Below, in pieces: positions 17,876 through 26,295 of a DNA stretch of 64,000 bases; position 1 is the stretch's first letter; every line of letters starts with the position of its first letter. The notes beneath the pieces were generated by a model. The model saw only the letters and a list, made by a program, of their open reading frames with translations. It did not search any database and was not told the DNA's origin. The DNA is from DUPQ01 sp964563155. GTDB taxonomy: Bacteria > Bacillota > Clostridia > DUPQ01. The stretch is from NCBI GenBank assembly GCA_964563155.1, contig CAZLVL010000002.1, positions 114,577-178,576 of the forward strand. Direction: 5' to 3'. The translations under genes were made by a program, and so were the position numbers.

Positions 17876-18265
17876 ATGAATCGCATAAAAGATTTTTTGA
17901 GAAAAAGATATGGAATGGACCTTTTAAACAAGGCTTTACTCTTATTTTATTTTCTTTTTCTTTTCATATACTGGTTAAGTAAATTAAAGATATTTATGTA
18001 TCTAGGCTTGTTTTTTATAGCCTTTCAGCTATTTCGTTTCTTTTCTAGTAACCACAATGCCAGGGCTAGAGAAAACATGATTTTTTTAAAGTACTGGAAT
18101 AAGACTAAAAGGTTTTTTACTGGCAAAAAGAAAAGAATAACAGACCCTCACTACAAGTACTTTAAGTGTCCCAACTGTAAAACTGAAGTTCGAGTCCCCA
18201 AAAACAAGGGAAAAATTCGAATTACTTGTCCTAAGTGTAAGAATGTTTTCATCAGAAAAACATAG
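17876..18265 (+). CDS. Small membrane protein with C-terminal zinc ribbon
   Basis: A 129-residue protein. Two hydrophobic segments (about residues 18-34 and 37-52) anchor it in the membrane, followed by a basic linker and a C-terminal zinc ribbon with CPNC and CPKC (about residues 98-123). The start at 17876 is chosen because GGGAGA lies just upstream; an in-frame ATG at 17852 lacks a ribosome site. The zinc ribbon resembles MJ0042-type ribbons fused to membrane helices. The function is unknown. It follows the SDR gene by 65 bp and could share its transcript. Confidence 0.72.
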   Translation: MNRIKDFLRKRYGMDLLNKALLLFYFLFLFIYWLSKLKIFMYLGLFFIAFQLFRFFSSNHNARARENMIFLKYWNKTKRFFTGKKKRITDPHYKYFKCPNCKTEVRVPKNKGKIRITCPKCKNVFIRKT

Positions 18266-18433
18266 ATTTTTTCAACCCCTATTTTTTATCCTCTATTTTT
18301 CCTAACTGCTTAGCTTTTTAGGTTTTTTCAACTTATTATTAAAATTTCTTCTAATAGGGTATAATGTAGCTGTAAAACCACAATCCAATAAGCATCATTT
18401 TTAAAATTATCTAATTATGGATAGGAGGACCAC

Positions 18434-19345
18434 ATGCAATTATTAAAAGCTTTAGAGCAAATAAGGACCCCTTTTTTTGATAAGTTCTTTTTGCTAGTAA
18501 CTCAATTGGGAGAAGAATTGGTTTTTACAGTTATTCTCTTAATAGTAATTTGGACCATAAGCAAAAAACATGGTTACCAAATGTTTTTCATTTTCACTAT
18601 TGGATCTCTTGTAAATCAAGTGGCAAAGCTAATATTTAAAATTCAAAGACCCTGGACCTATGATGATGGAATAACTCCTGTAAAAGGATCTGTGGAAGGA
18701 GCAGGAGGCTATTCATTCCCATCTGGTCATACCCAACAATCTGTAAGTCTTTTTGGCTCAATAGCTATGTTCTTAAAGAAGGTTTGGGTTTATATAGCTA
18801 TGATTTTTCTAATACTTATAGTGGCTTTTTCACGTATGTATTTAGGAGTTCATACCCCTGCAGATGTTTTCACTTCCCTTGGGGTCGGTTTGATTTTACT
18901 ATTCTTTTCAGCCTTTCTCTTTAAGAAGTTTGACAAGTACAAATATGGAGATGCTTACCTATTTGCCATAATGGGTCTTGTGACAGCCATAGCTATAGTT
19001 GTACTTTCTTTTAGTAAAGTTGATACTGAGGAATTTATAGGTAGTGTTGCCAATGGTTGGAGACTCTTAGGTTGTTGTATTGCTATGGTTATAGCAATTG
19101 TAGCAGATGTAAAATTTATTAAATTTGAAGTAAAGGCTAAATGGTGGCAACAAATTATTAAAATTGTTGTAGGCCTAGGTGGAGTTTTAGCAATTAAAAC
19201 TTTCTTAAAGCAACCACTTCTAAATCTTTTCAACAATCATCCAATTGCTGAAGGCACAAGATACTTTTTAATAATTTTATTTGCAGCCTTAATCTTTCCT
19301 TACTTTTTCAAATTTCTTAATCCAAAAGCAAGAAAAGAGCAATAG
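18434..19345 (+). CDS. PAP2-family membrane phosphatase
   Basis: A 303-residue multi-spanning protein with the three phosphatase motifs in order: KLIFKIQRPW (KxxxxxxRP, about residue 70), SFPSGHTQQS (PSGH, about 95) and SRMYLGVHTPADV (SRxxxxxHxxxD, about 135). Family members remove phosphate from phosphatidate, undecaprenyl pyrophosphate or similar lipids at the outer membrane face; the exact lipid cannot be read here. Three or four further C-terminal helices extend it beyond the minimal domain. The start has TAGGAGGACC upstream. It is monocistronic, with a terminator just downstream. Confidence 0.9.
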   Translation: MQLLKALEQIRTPFFDKFFLLVTQLGEELVFTVILLIVIWTISKKHGYQMFFIFTIGSLVNQVAKLIFKIQRPWTYDDGITPVKGSVEGAGGYSFPSGHTQQSVSLFGSIAMFLKKVWVYIAMIFLILIVAFSRMYLGVHTPADVFTSLGVGLILLFFSAFLFKKFDKYKYGDAYLFAIMGLVTAIAIVVLSFSKVDTEEFIGSVANGWRLLGCCIAMVIAIVADVKFIKFEVKAKWWQQIIKIVVGLGGVLAIKTFLKQPLLNLFNNHPIAEGTRYFLIILFAALIFPYFFKFLNPKARKEQ

Positions 19346-19370
19346 TCAAAGTTAAATTCGACTCAGACTT

Positions 19371-19412
19371 TAAAAAAAAGGATACTCTTTTAAAAGGAGA
19401 TCCTTTTTATTT
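19371..19412 (+). terminator. Rho-independent terminator of the PAP2 gene
   Basis: AAAAAGGAT pairs with ATCCTTTTT around an inner CTCTTTT/AAAAGGAG stem, followed by a T-rich tail ending near 19416. Confidence 0.85.
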
Positions 19413-19484
19413 TTACTAATTTTCCATGAATAATTATGTATTTACAAAAATATCCATTTTAAATCAACTGTTTTCACAGGAGCA

Positions 19485-19580
19485 TGTGGATAAGTGGCTT
19501 TTAAATTTATACCTTAATTAAGGACTTAATTGCAATTCATTTTTCCTTATCCACAGGAATTGTGGATAACCTGTGGATAA
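19485..19580. promoter_or_regulatory. Cluster of four perfect DnaA boxes outside oriC
   Basis: Perfect TTATCCACA boxes lie at 19485-19493 (minus), 19547-19555 (plus), 19561-19569 (minus) and 19572-19580 (minus). The second and third form an inverted pair around GGAAT; the third and fourth are 11 nt apart, start to start. The cluster sits in the 328-bp space between the PAP2 and gyrA 3' ends, just beyond the gyrA terminator, and about 40 kb from the origin. No gene or AT-rich unwinding element with DnaA-trios is apparent. It resembles the DnaA-titrating clusters known in Bacillus subtilis (inference). Confidence 0.8.
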
Positions 19581-19589
19581 CTTTGGGAT

Positions 19590-19616
19590 AAAACAAAGCA
19601 CCTTGTAAAAAGGTGC
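19590..19616 (-). terminator. Rho-independent terminator of gyrA
   Basis: On the minus strand GCACCTT (19616-19610) pairs with AAGGTGC (19604-19598) around TTTAC and is followed by TTTGTTTT. It lies 57 bp after the gyrA stop. Confidence 0.85.
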
Positions 19617-19673
19617 AATGATTTAATGAATTTTTATTTTTTATTTAAAGAAAAATAGTCTCTATCTTTACTT

Positions 19674-22190
19674 TTATTCTTCTACTTCATCTTTTTTATC
19701 TGTCTCTTCTTTGCTTGTTTCTTCCTTTTCATCCTCATCTAAACATTCTTCAATCTTTGCAGCTGCAACCACTGCATTATCTTGGTCTATTCTCATTACT
19801 GTGACTCCTTGAGTTGCACGGGACAAGATAGAGATTTGTTCCACATCAATCCTGATAATATCACCTTCTTGAGACATTAATAGTATGTCATCTTCATCTG
19901 AGGCTATCATGGAGGCAATTAGAGGACCGGTTCTTTCTGTAACCTTATAGGTAATAACTCCCTTACCTCCTCTTTTTTGAACAGGATATTCAGATACAAA
20001 GGTTCTTTTTCCAAAGCCCTTTTCAGTTATCATTAAAAGAGTCTCTTCATCTTTTACAAGGCTCATGCCAACTACATAGTCATTATCATCTAACCTTATG
20101 CCAATTACACCTTTAGAAGAGCGGCCAGTCTCTCTGGTATCTTCTTCTGTAAACTTAATTGCTTTACCTTCTTTTGTAATCATCATAACCGTATCGTTAC
20201 CTTCAGTGAGTTTAACAGTTATTAAATCATCATCATCTCTTAGGGTAACAGCAATGATGCCTCCCTTTCTAATGTTTGCATAATATTTTAGGGGAGTCTT
20301 TTTAGCAAAGCCCATTTTAGATGCCATCAATACATTTTGCTCTGTTTCAAAACTTTCTATTGGCAATATGGCAGTAACCTTTTCATTGGCTTCTAATTCT
20401 AAAAGATTGACTATAGCTGTGCCTCTAGCAGTTCTGCTGGCTTCTGGGATTTGATATCCTTTTAACTTGTATACCCTACCTCTAGAAGTGAAAAAGAGTA
20501 AGACACTATGGGTAGAGGTTGTAATAAGGTCTATTACTGCATCTTCATCCCTAGTAGTAACACCAATAATACCTTTACCGCCTCTATTTTGACTCTTGTA
20601 GGTATCAACAGGCATTCTTTTAATATAACCAAACCTTGTTAGGGTAAGAACAACAGTCTCTTCTTTTATGAGGTCTTCATCCAATAAGTCGTCTTCAGAA
20701 TCCTCTATTTGTGTTCTTCTTTCATCTCCATACTTACGATTTATTACATCTAACTCTTCTACAACAACTTTATTTGTTGCATCTTCACTTTCTAAAATAT
20801 TTTTATAATATTTAATCTTTTCAGTTAAGTCGTCATATTCATTTTGCAGCTTTAAGATTTCTAAGCCTGTTAATCTTCCCAAACGCATATCTACAATTGC
20901 TTGAGCTTGTCTATCTGTAAAGTCAAAATTCTCCATAAGTCTTCTTTTTGCTTCTGGTTCATTAGAACTTTTTCTTATGGTGGCAATTACTTCATCTAAA
21001 ATATCTACAGCCTTGATTAAACCTTCTAATACATGAGCTCTTGTTTGGGCCTTGTCCAAATCAAAGCGGGTTCTTCTTTGAATAATTTCCACTTGGTGGG
21101 CAATATAGTGCTCAAGCATTTGCTTAAGGTTTAAAATCTTTGGTTCATAACCTGTTTCTGTGGGAACAAGAGCCAACATGTTCATGTTGAAAGCATCTTG
21201 AAGTTGTGTATGTTTATATAATCTGTTGAGAATAACATTGGCGTTAGCATCTCTTTTTAGAGTTATGATTATTCTTACTTCTTCATTTCTATCTGATTCA
21301 TCATTAATCTCAGATATACCTTCTATGGTTTTTGCTTTTACTAGGTCTGCTATCTTTTCAATAAGTTTTGCTTTATTTACTTGATAAGGTAAATCATGGA
21401 CTATAATTCTTTGTCTGCCATTTGCTAATTCTTCAATTTCAGCCTTACCTCTAACAACAACCCTGCCTCTTCCTGTTTTGTAGGCTTGATAAATTCCAGA
21501 ACGACCCATTATTGTTCCATAGGTTGGAAAGTCAGGTCCTTTTATATGTTCAATTAATTCATCAATGGTTATTTCAGGATTGTCTATAACTGCCTTAATC
21601 CCATTTATAACCTCGGTTAAGTTGTGAGTTGGAATGTTTGTTGCCATTCCAACAGCAATACCAGAAGAACCATTAACCAAAAGATTAGGAAATCTAGAAG
21701 GCAATACCACTGGTTCCATTTCATGGTCATCAAAGTTAGACTTAAAATCTACTGTTTCTTTGTTGAGATCTGCTAGCATTTCTGTAGCAATTCTTGTCAG
21801 CCTTGATTCTGTATATCTCATGGCTGCAGGTGGATCTCCATCTCTAGAACCAAAGTTTCCATGGCCGTCCACTAGAGGATATCTTAAGGAAAAATCTTGA
21901 GCCATTCTTACCATAGCATCATAAACAGCAATATCACCATGGGGATGATATTTACCTAAAACTTCACCTACTGTGGCTGCACATTTTCTATGGGTTTTAT
22001 CAGGTTGGAAACCTAAGGTATGCATGGCATATAAAATTCTTCTATGAACCGGCTTAAAACCATCTCTGACATCAGGTAGGGCTCTGTCTGCAATAACACT
22101 CATTGCATACTCAATAAAAGCCGACCTCATTTGCTCTTCAATATCTACTGGAATTATCCTAGAAACGTCTTTATTTTCAGTATTTTGCAT
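19674..22190 (-). CDS. gyrA: DNA gyrase subunit A
   Basis: The breakage-reunion subunit of gyrase, 838 residues, in the usual range. Seen are the winged-helix region with KCAATVGEVLGKYHPHGD, catalytic Tyr126 in AAMRYTESR, and the C-terminal pinwheel beginning with the GyrA-box QNRGGKG, which separates it from ParC. The tail is acidic, rich in Glu, Asp and Lys. The quinolone-determining region reads HGDIAVYDAM: residue 87, the position of E. coli Ser83, is Ile (ATT codon at 21930-21932). gyrB is not adjacent and probably lies beyond recF outside the window. The gene is flanked by its own terminator and a DnaA-box cluster. Confidence 0.97.
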   Translation of the reverse strand: MQNTENKDVSRIIPVDIEEQMRSAFIEYAMSVIADRALPDVRDGFKPVHRRILYAMHTLGFQPDKTHRKCAATVGEVLGKYHPHGDIAVYDAMVRMAQDFSLRYPLVDGHGNFGSRDGDPPAAMRYTESRLTRIATEMLADLNKETVDFKSNFDDHEMEPVVLPSRFPNLLVNGSSGIAVGMATNIPTHNLTEVINGIKAVIDNPEITIDELIEHIKGPDFPTYGTIMGRSGIYQAYKTGRGRVVVRGKAEIEELANGRQRIIVHDLPYQVNKAKLIEKIADLVKAKTIEGISEINDESDRNEEVRIIITLKRDANANVILNRLYKHTQLQDAFNMNMLALVPTETGYEPKILNLKQMLEHYIAHQVEIIQRRTRFDLDKAQTRAHVLEGLIKAVDILDEVIATIRKSSNEPEAKRRLMENFDFTDRQAQAIVDMRLGRLTGLEILKLQNEYDDLTEKIKYYKNILESEDATNKVVVEELDVINRKYGDERRTQIEDSEDDLLDEDLIKEETVVLTLTRFGYIKRMPVDTYKSQNRGGKGIIGVTTRDEDAVIDLITTSTHSVLLFFTSRGRVYKLKGYQIPEASRTARGTAIVNLLELEANEKVTAILPIESFETEQNVLMASKMGFAKKTPLKYYANIRKGGIIAVTLRDDDDLITVKLTEGNDTVMMITKEGKAIKFTEEDTRETGRSSKGVIGIRLDDNDYVVGMSLVKDEETLLMITEKGFGKRTFVSEYPVQKRGGKGVITYKVTERTGPLIASMIASDEDDILLMSQEGDIIRIDVEQISILSRATQGVTVMRIDQDNAVVAAAKIEECLDEDEKEETSKEETDKKDEVEE

Positions 22191-22228
22191 ATATTTTCTT
22201 GAATCTCTTTTCTTTTTCTATCCTACTA

Positions 22229-22234
22229 ATTATA
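22229..22234 (-). promoter_or_regulatory. Extended -10 promoter element for gyrA
   Basis: On the minus strand the sequence ATGGTATAAT provides TATAAT with the extended TGn motif, about 40 bp before the gyrA start. The -35 region is weak, which fits an extended -10 promoter. Confidence 0.5.
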
Positions 22235-22282
22235 CCATAAAGCCTCTTTTATTTCCACTTTTTCCCCCCTTTTTACCAGTAA

Positions 22283-22304
22283 AAAAGGCCCTTTAAGGCC
22301 TTTT
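22283..22304 (-). terminator. Rho-independent terminator ending the rnf operon
   Basis: AAAAGGCC (22283-22290) pairs with GGCCTTTT (22297-22304). Read on the minus strand it is followed by T residues (complement of the A-run at 22281-22286). It follows the 137-residue membrane protein gene downstream of rnfB. Confidence 0.8.
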
Positions 22305-22339
22305 GCTTTTTCACTATTTTTATATAATTTTTTTGGTTC

Positions 22340-22753
22340 TTAGTTACTTCTATTTCTTAAAAAAGTTATGGTAGATTGGTCAGGATTAAAGATTTTTAAT
22401 CTAATTCCCCTTATATTATACTTTCTAATATATTGATTTCCTCTTTCAGGTGTAAAGATAATATGTCCACTTACACTGGTACCTCTTAGTTTGTAGGTCC
22501 CTTTTTCAGCCCATTGGTCTACCCCATACATAAAGGTCTCATAGGTCTTATCACTGGCAAAGTAAATATAGGCGCCATCGGTAGTAGTATCTGGTTGAAC
22601 CTCTGCCCACCATGTTCCTACTATAGACTTAAATACTAAACCTGAGATAACACCAATGACTATTAAAACCAAAATAGATATGGTTAGTATTCTTTCTATT
22701 TTTAATTTTCTTAAGGTTTTTTGGTCAACATTTGCAACTTTATTATCTGACAT
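22340..22753 (-). CDS. Membrane-anchored protein of unknown function at the end of the rnf operon
   Basis: A 137-residue protein with a charged N-terminus, one transmembrane helix (about residues 23-45) and an outside domain of about 90 residues. The domain has G-T-W-W, Y-I-Y-F-A-S-D-K-T-Y and G-T-Y-K-L, the strand pattern of small lipocalin-like or DUF5640-type beta domains. I do not recognise a specific family. A strong AAAGGAGTTGCAAT ribosome site precedes it. It begins 43 bp after rnfB with no terminator between, and a terminator follows it, so it is probably the seventh gene of the rnf transcript. An accessory role for Rnf is possible but unproven. Confidence 0.75.
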   Translation of the reverse strand: MSDNKVANVDQKTLRKLKIERILTISILVLIVIGVISGLVFKSIVGTWWAEVQPDTTTDGAYIYFASDKTYETFMYGVDQWAEKGTYKLRGTSVSGHIIFTPERGNQYIRKYNIRGIRLKIFNPDQSTITFLRNRSN

Positions 22754-22796
22754 ATTGCAACTCCTTTAAAATTGTAATTTATATAATATCATAAAA

Positions 22797-23591
22797 CTAA
22801 TGTTTTGCACAAAACATTTTAATTATATCTTTAGGACAAACATCATAGCACTTTCCACATCTTGTACACTTTTCTTGGTCAATAATAGCTACATTATCAA
22901 TGACATGAATAGCATCATATTCACAAGCTTTAACACAAAGCATACAAGCAATACAGCCATTTTTACAGCTTCTATTTGTAACTCTACCAATCTCTTTATT
23001 AACACAAGCTACATAATAGCCAAAGTCTCCATCTAAATATTGTATTAGATTTTTTGGACAGGCTTTAACACAAAGTCCACATCTAGTACAAAGCTCAGGA
23101 TCTATAATTGGTATGTTGTCTTGCATCTTAATTGCCCCATACTGACAAGCTGCTACACAGTCTCCAAAGCCTAAACAAGCATAGGTGCATGTTCCCTCAC
23201 CCATGTAGTTCATAACCGCAGCTTGACAAGTTTGTATACCTGAATATTCAAAAACTTGTTTTGTGTCTGGACAACAAAGAGTTTTCAACACAGGCATATC
23301 AGGAGCATCAACATCAAGTCCAAGGATTTCCCCAATTTTTTCTGCAGTGCTAGGGCCCCCAGGAGTACATAGATTGGGCTCAGCCTTTCTTTCTGCAACT
23401 GCTTGGGCATAAAGGTCACAGCCTGCATAGCCGCAGGCTCCGCAATTAGCCCCTGGCAGGACATCTCTCACCCTTTGTACATCCTCGTTTACTTCTACTT
23501 CAAAAACCCTTCCTGCGATGGTTAAAGCTAGGGCAAAGAAAAGCCCTATCCCACCAACAATATATATAGGCATCATAATATTTTCTAACAT
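22797..23591 (-). CDS. rnfB: Ion-translocating ferredoxin:NAD oxidoreductase subunit B
   Basis: The iron-sulfur entry subunit of Rnf, which takes electrons from ferredoxin. At 264 residues, it has an N-terminal membrane helix (about 5-27), then the Fe-S domain CGACGYAGCDLYAQAV closed by NLC, and a set of ferredoxin-like clusters with CTRCGLCVKACPK, CIACMLCVKACEY and CTRCGKCYDVCPK. The extra C-terminal ferredoxin repeats are typical of clostridial RnfB. It starts 8 bp after rnfA with GGGTGAGGTGACC upstream. The complex couples ferredoxin oxidation by NAD to export of Na or H; the coupling ion cannot be decided from this subunit. Confidence 0.96.
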   Translation of the reverse strand: MLENIMMPIYIVGGIGLFFALALTIAGRVFEVEVNEDVQRVRDVLPGANCGACGYAGCDLYAQAVAERKAEPNLCTPGGPSTAEKIGEILGLDVDAPDMPVLKTLCCPDTKQVFEYSGIQTCQAAVMNYMGEGTCTYACLGFGDCVAACQYGAIKMQDNIPIIDPELCTRCGLCVKACPKNLIQYLDGDFGYYVACVNKEIGRVTNRSCKNGCIACMLCVKACEYDAIHVIDNVAIIDQEKCTRCGKCYDVCPKDIIKMFCAKH

Positions 23592-23599
23592 TGGTCACC

Positions 23600-24193
23600 T
23601 CACCCAAAAATTCCCTTAAAGCCGGAAAAGGCCAAAGACAAGAAGGCTGCTGTTATTAAGGCAATTGGAAGTCCCTTGAAAAACTTAGGGATATCAGAAG
23701 AATCCAATCTTTCTCTTATGCCAGCGAATATGATTGTTGCTAGCATAAAGCCTACACCTGCAGAAGCTCCATAAAGGGTACTTTGCCATAGGTTGTAGTC
23801 TTCTTGTACATTTATTAAAGCAACCCCTAAAATAGCACAGTTAGTGGTTATTAGGGGCAGATAAATTCCTAAAGTCATATAAAGACCTGGTAGAGTCTTT
23901 TTCATAAAAAGTTCAATTAATTGAACAAAGCCTGCAATAACCAAGATAAAGGTAATGGTTTGTAGGTACTCTAAATCGTTTGGTAAGAGTAAATAGTTAT
24001 AGGCTAAGTTTGTAATAATTGAAGCGATAATCATTACAAATATGACCGCAACACTCATGCCCATTGCTGAATCTAATCTTTTGGAAACACCCAAGAAAGG
24101 GCAAATTCCTAGGAAATTAGATAAAACAAAGTTGTTCATTAATATGGTTCCAAAAGATATATAAATAATAAGTTTAAATGTTTCACTACTCAT
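23600..24193 (-). CDS. rnfA: Ion-translocating ferredoxin:NAD oxidoreductase subunit A
   Basis: A 197-residue integral membrane subunit with about six helices. It includes the family stretch N-N-F-V-L-S-N-F-L-G-I-C-P-F-L-G-V-S, which carries a Cys that may join the intramembrane Fe-S site shared with RnfE, and L-P-L-I-T-T-N-C-A-I-L-G-V with the second Cys. The start is set at 24193 (MSSETFK) with GAGGGTG upstream, giving an 8-bp overlap with rnfE; an in-frame ATG at 24220 lies inside rnfE. It is paralogous to rnfE in inverted topology. Confidence 0.95.
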   Translation of the reverse strand: MSSETFKLIIYISFGTILMNNFVLSNFLGICPFLGVSKRLDSAMGMSVAVIFVMIIASIITNLAYNYLLLPNDLEYLQTITFILVIAGFVQLIELFMKKTLPGLYMTLGIYLPLITTNCAILGVALINVQEDYNLWQSTLYGASAGVGFMLATIIFAGIRERLDSSDIPKFFKGLPIALITAAFLSLAFSGFKGIFG

Positions 24194-24851
24194 TTTTTTC
24201 ACCCTCTTCCATTCTTGCACTACAGTGCATTGGGCACTCTGAACAATCTTCTATTTCTGTAGTTTTCTTTGTTATGGCACTAATTAAAGCCATAAGCATT
24301 CCTAGCACTAAAAAGGCTCCAGCTGGCATTATAAACATAGAAGGCATTGGCACACTTTTAATAATCTGCCAACCAAAAACTGAACCAGTCCCTAAAAACT
24401 CCCTTATTAACCCTATTACAGTAAGAGCAAGGGTAAAACCTAGTCCCATACCTAGACCATCTAAAAGGGAATACCAAGCATTATTCTTGCCAGCAAAAGC
24501 CTCAGCCCTTGCTAAGATAATACAGTTAACCACAATTAAAGGAATATATATGCCTAAGGCTTTATCTAAATCAGGCATATAGGCTTTCATTAAAAGCTGT
24601 AATATTGTAACAAAGCCTGCTATAACAGTGATATATATGGGTATTCTAACCTTATCAGGTATGACCTTTCTCATTAAAGAAATAATTATATTTGAAAGGA
24701 CCAATACTAAAGTTGCTGCTAAACCCATCATTAGAGAGTTATTGGCTGTTGTTGACACAGCTAAAGTAGGACACATTCCTAAAACTAATATAAAGGTGGG
24801 ATTTTCCTTAAAAATACCCTTGGAAAATTCCTGTAAAGATCTATTCTTCAT
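24186..24851 (-). CDS. rnfE: Ion-translocating ferredoxin:NAD oxidoreductase subunit E
   Basis: A 221-residue integral membrane subunit with about six helices. It carries L-G-M-C-P-T-L-A-V-S and I-V-V-N-C-I-I-L-A-R-A-E-A-F-A, the RnfE counterparts of the Cys-containing RnfA motifs. The C-terminus is a short Cys-containing tail with CSECPMHC, an unusual Cys-rich ending that may bind metal. It overlaps rnfG by 4 bp and rnfA by 8 bp, so it is translationally coupled. Confidence 0.95.
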   Translation of the reverse strand: MKNRSLQEFSKGIFKENPTFILVLGMCPTLAVSTTANNSLMMGLAATLVLVLSNIIISLMRKVIPDKVRIPIYITVIAGFVTILQLLMKAYMPDLDKALGIYIPLIVVNCIILARAEAFAGKNNAWYSLLDGLGMGLGFTLALTVIGLIREFLGTGSVFGWQIIKSVPMPSMFIMPAGAFLVLGMLMALISAITKKTTEIEDCSECPMHCSARMEEGEKNE

Positions 24852-25381
24852 TCTATCACCTCTTTAAAAATATCTAGGGCTTCTTTTACTGCTACCTTAA
24901 CAGCCTCTGATGAAACTGTAGCTCGGGCAACATTGTCTACCCTAGTATCCAGATTGTCATCTTTTGAAAGCCCAATAAATTGACTGGTAAATTCTTCGTT
25001 TTCTACTTCAGTTCCTAGATTTGGAGTTTCTGAATTGTCACCAATCATAATGTTAACAATTTTACCCTCTTTATCTAAACCAACAAAAACAAGCATCTTT
25101 CCTCCATAGCCATTGGTAACAAGGGTTAAAACATAGCCTTTTTCACTTAAGCTTATCTTAGTTACATGGGCAGGCCCACTAAAAACAGACAAATCATACT
25201 TTTGTGTTACATCCTCAAAAGGAGCACCACCTGGAAGCACTATTGCCATGGCTTTTTGAGCCTCTTCTTCTGCAATTTTTTTAATAGCATTTTCGGTCAA
25301 TTGATTGGTAAAGGCCAATAAGCCTACTACAATAACGGTTATAATAAACAAACTTAATATGGGGAATAAATACTTCTTCAA
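24848..25381 (-). CDS. rnfG: Ion-translocating ferredoxin:NAD oxidoreductase subunit G (flavoprotein)
   Basis: A 177-residue subunit with one N-terminal membrane helix (about residues 5-26) and an FMN-binding domain outside. ApbE normally attaches FMN to the Thr of an S-G-A-T motif. Here the site reads DNVARATVSSEAV, so Ala and Arg replace the usual Ser and Gly while the acceptor Thr and following V-S-S are kept. The G-Y-G-G-K-M-L-V-F-V-G-L-D segment is typical. It overlaps rnfD and rnfE by 4 bp each. An ApbE gene is not in the window. Confidence 0.94.
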   Translation of the reverse strand: MKKYLFPILSLFIITVIVVGLLAFTNQLTENAIKKIAEEEAQKAMAIVLPGGAPFEDVTQKYDLSVFSGPAHVTKISLSEKGYVLTLVTNGYGGKMLVFVGLDKEGKIVNIMIGDNSETPNLGTEVENEEFTSQFIGLSKDDNLDTRVDNVARATVSSEAVKVAVKEALDIFKEVIE

Positions 25382-26295
25382 TTTTTTACCCTCCCAAATG
25401 TTTTAGGACTGGTAAATCTATCAATTAAAGGAACAAGGGCATTCATAAAGATGATGGAAAAGGCTACCCCTTCAGTGTTTGAGCCAAAGGACCTTATAGC
25501 TGCTGTCATAAGACCTAGGCCAAAGGCAAATATGAATTTACCTTTTTTAGTCACTGGTGATGTTGTATAGTCAGTCGCCATATATATAGCACCAATCATA
25601 AGTCCTCCAGACAAAATACTAAACAGAGGATCTTCACCAAAAACAAATGCAAAAAGAGCTGTAGTTGCTATATAGGTCAAGGGAATTTCCCAACTTATGA
25701 CCTTTCTTGCTAGAAGGTAAATTCCTCCAGCAATTAGGGTAATTGCAGCTGTTTCACCTAAACTTCCTGATGTTTTACCTAAAAACAGATCTAAATATGA
25801 AGGTAGCTTGTCAGCATCTACTATGGCTAAAGGAGTTGCTGATGCAATACCATCAGTAAAGGGAGCAACATATTCTGTCATCAAAGATGAAAATGAAACT
25901 GTTAAAAATATTCTAGCAGCTGCTGCTGGATTAAATATATTTTGGCCAATTCCACCAAAAATCATCTTGACTACAACAATTGCAATGAAAGACCCAATAA
26001 CACTTAATATTATGGAAGATTTAACCGGTGGCATGTTTAAGGCCAGAATTAAGCCGGTTACTACACAGGATAAATCCCATTCTGTATGTTCTTTTTTAGC
26101 TATTAGATTATACAGATATTCAAAAAGTACTGAACTGCTTACAGATACCACAATTATAAGGGCGCTTATGTAGGAAAAATACACAACCGATATTATAGCA
26201 GTTGGCAATAGAGCAATTATGACATCAAGCATTATTCTACTGGTAGAGGATTTATCCTTTATATGAGGAGATGATGCAACTAAAAGTTTACCCAT
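25378..26295 (-). CDS. rnfD: Ion-translocating ferredoxin:NAD oxidoreductase subunit D
   Basis: A 305-residue membrane subunit with about nine helices, related to NqrB. The FMN attachment site is seen as DGIASATPLA near residue 155. The family motifs GGIGQNIFNPAAAARIFL and YMATDYTTSPVT are clear. It overlaps rnfC by 8 bp and rnfG by 4 bp. RnfD is thought to carry the ion path with RnfA and RnfE. Confidence 0.96.
   Translation of the reverse strand: MGKLLVASSPHIKDKSSTSRIMLDVIIALLPTAIISVVYFSYISALIIVVSVSSSVLFEYLYNLIAKKEHTEWDLSCVVTGLILALNMPPVKSSIILSVIGSFIAIVVVKMIFGGIGQNIFNPAAAARIFLTVSFSSLMTEYVAPFTDGIASATPLAIVDADKLPSYLDLFLGKTSGSLGETAAITLIAGGIYLLARKVISWEIPLTYIATTALFAFVFGEDPLFSILSGGLMIGAIYMATDYTTSPVTKKGKFIFAFGLGLMTAAIRSFGSNTEGVAFSIIFMNALVPLIDRFTSPKTFGRVKN

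Noticed and set aside
19485..19580. A second replication origin
   Set aside because: There are DnaA boxes but no DnaA-trios, no GC cluster and no dnaA or dnaN; the true origin is clear at 60-61.7 kb.
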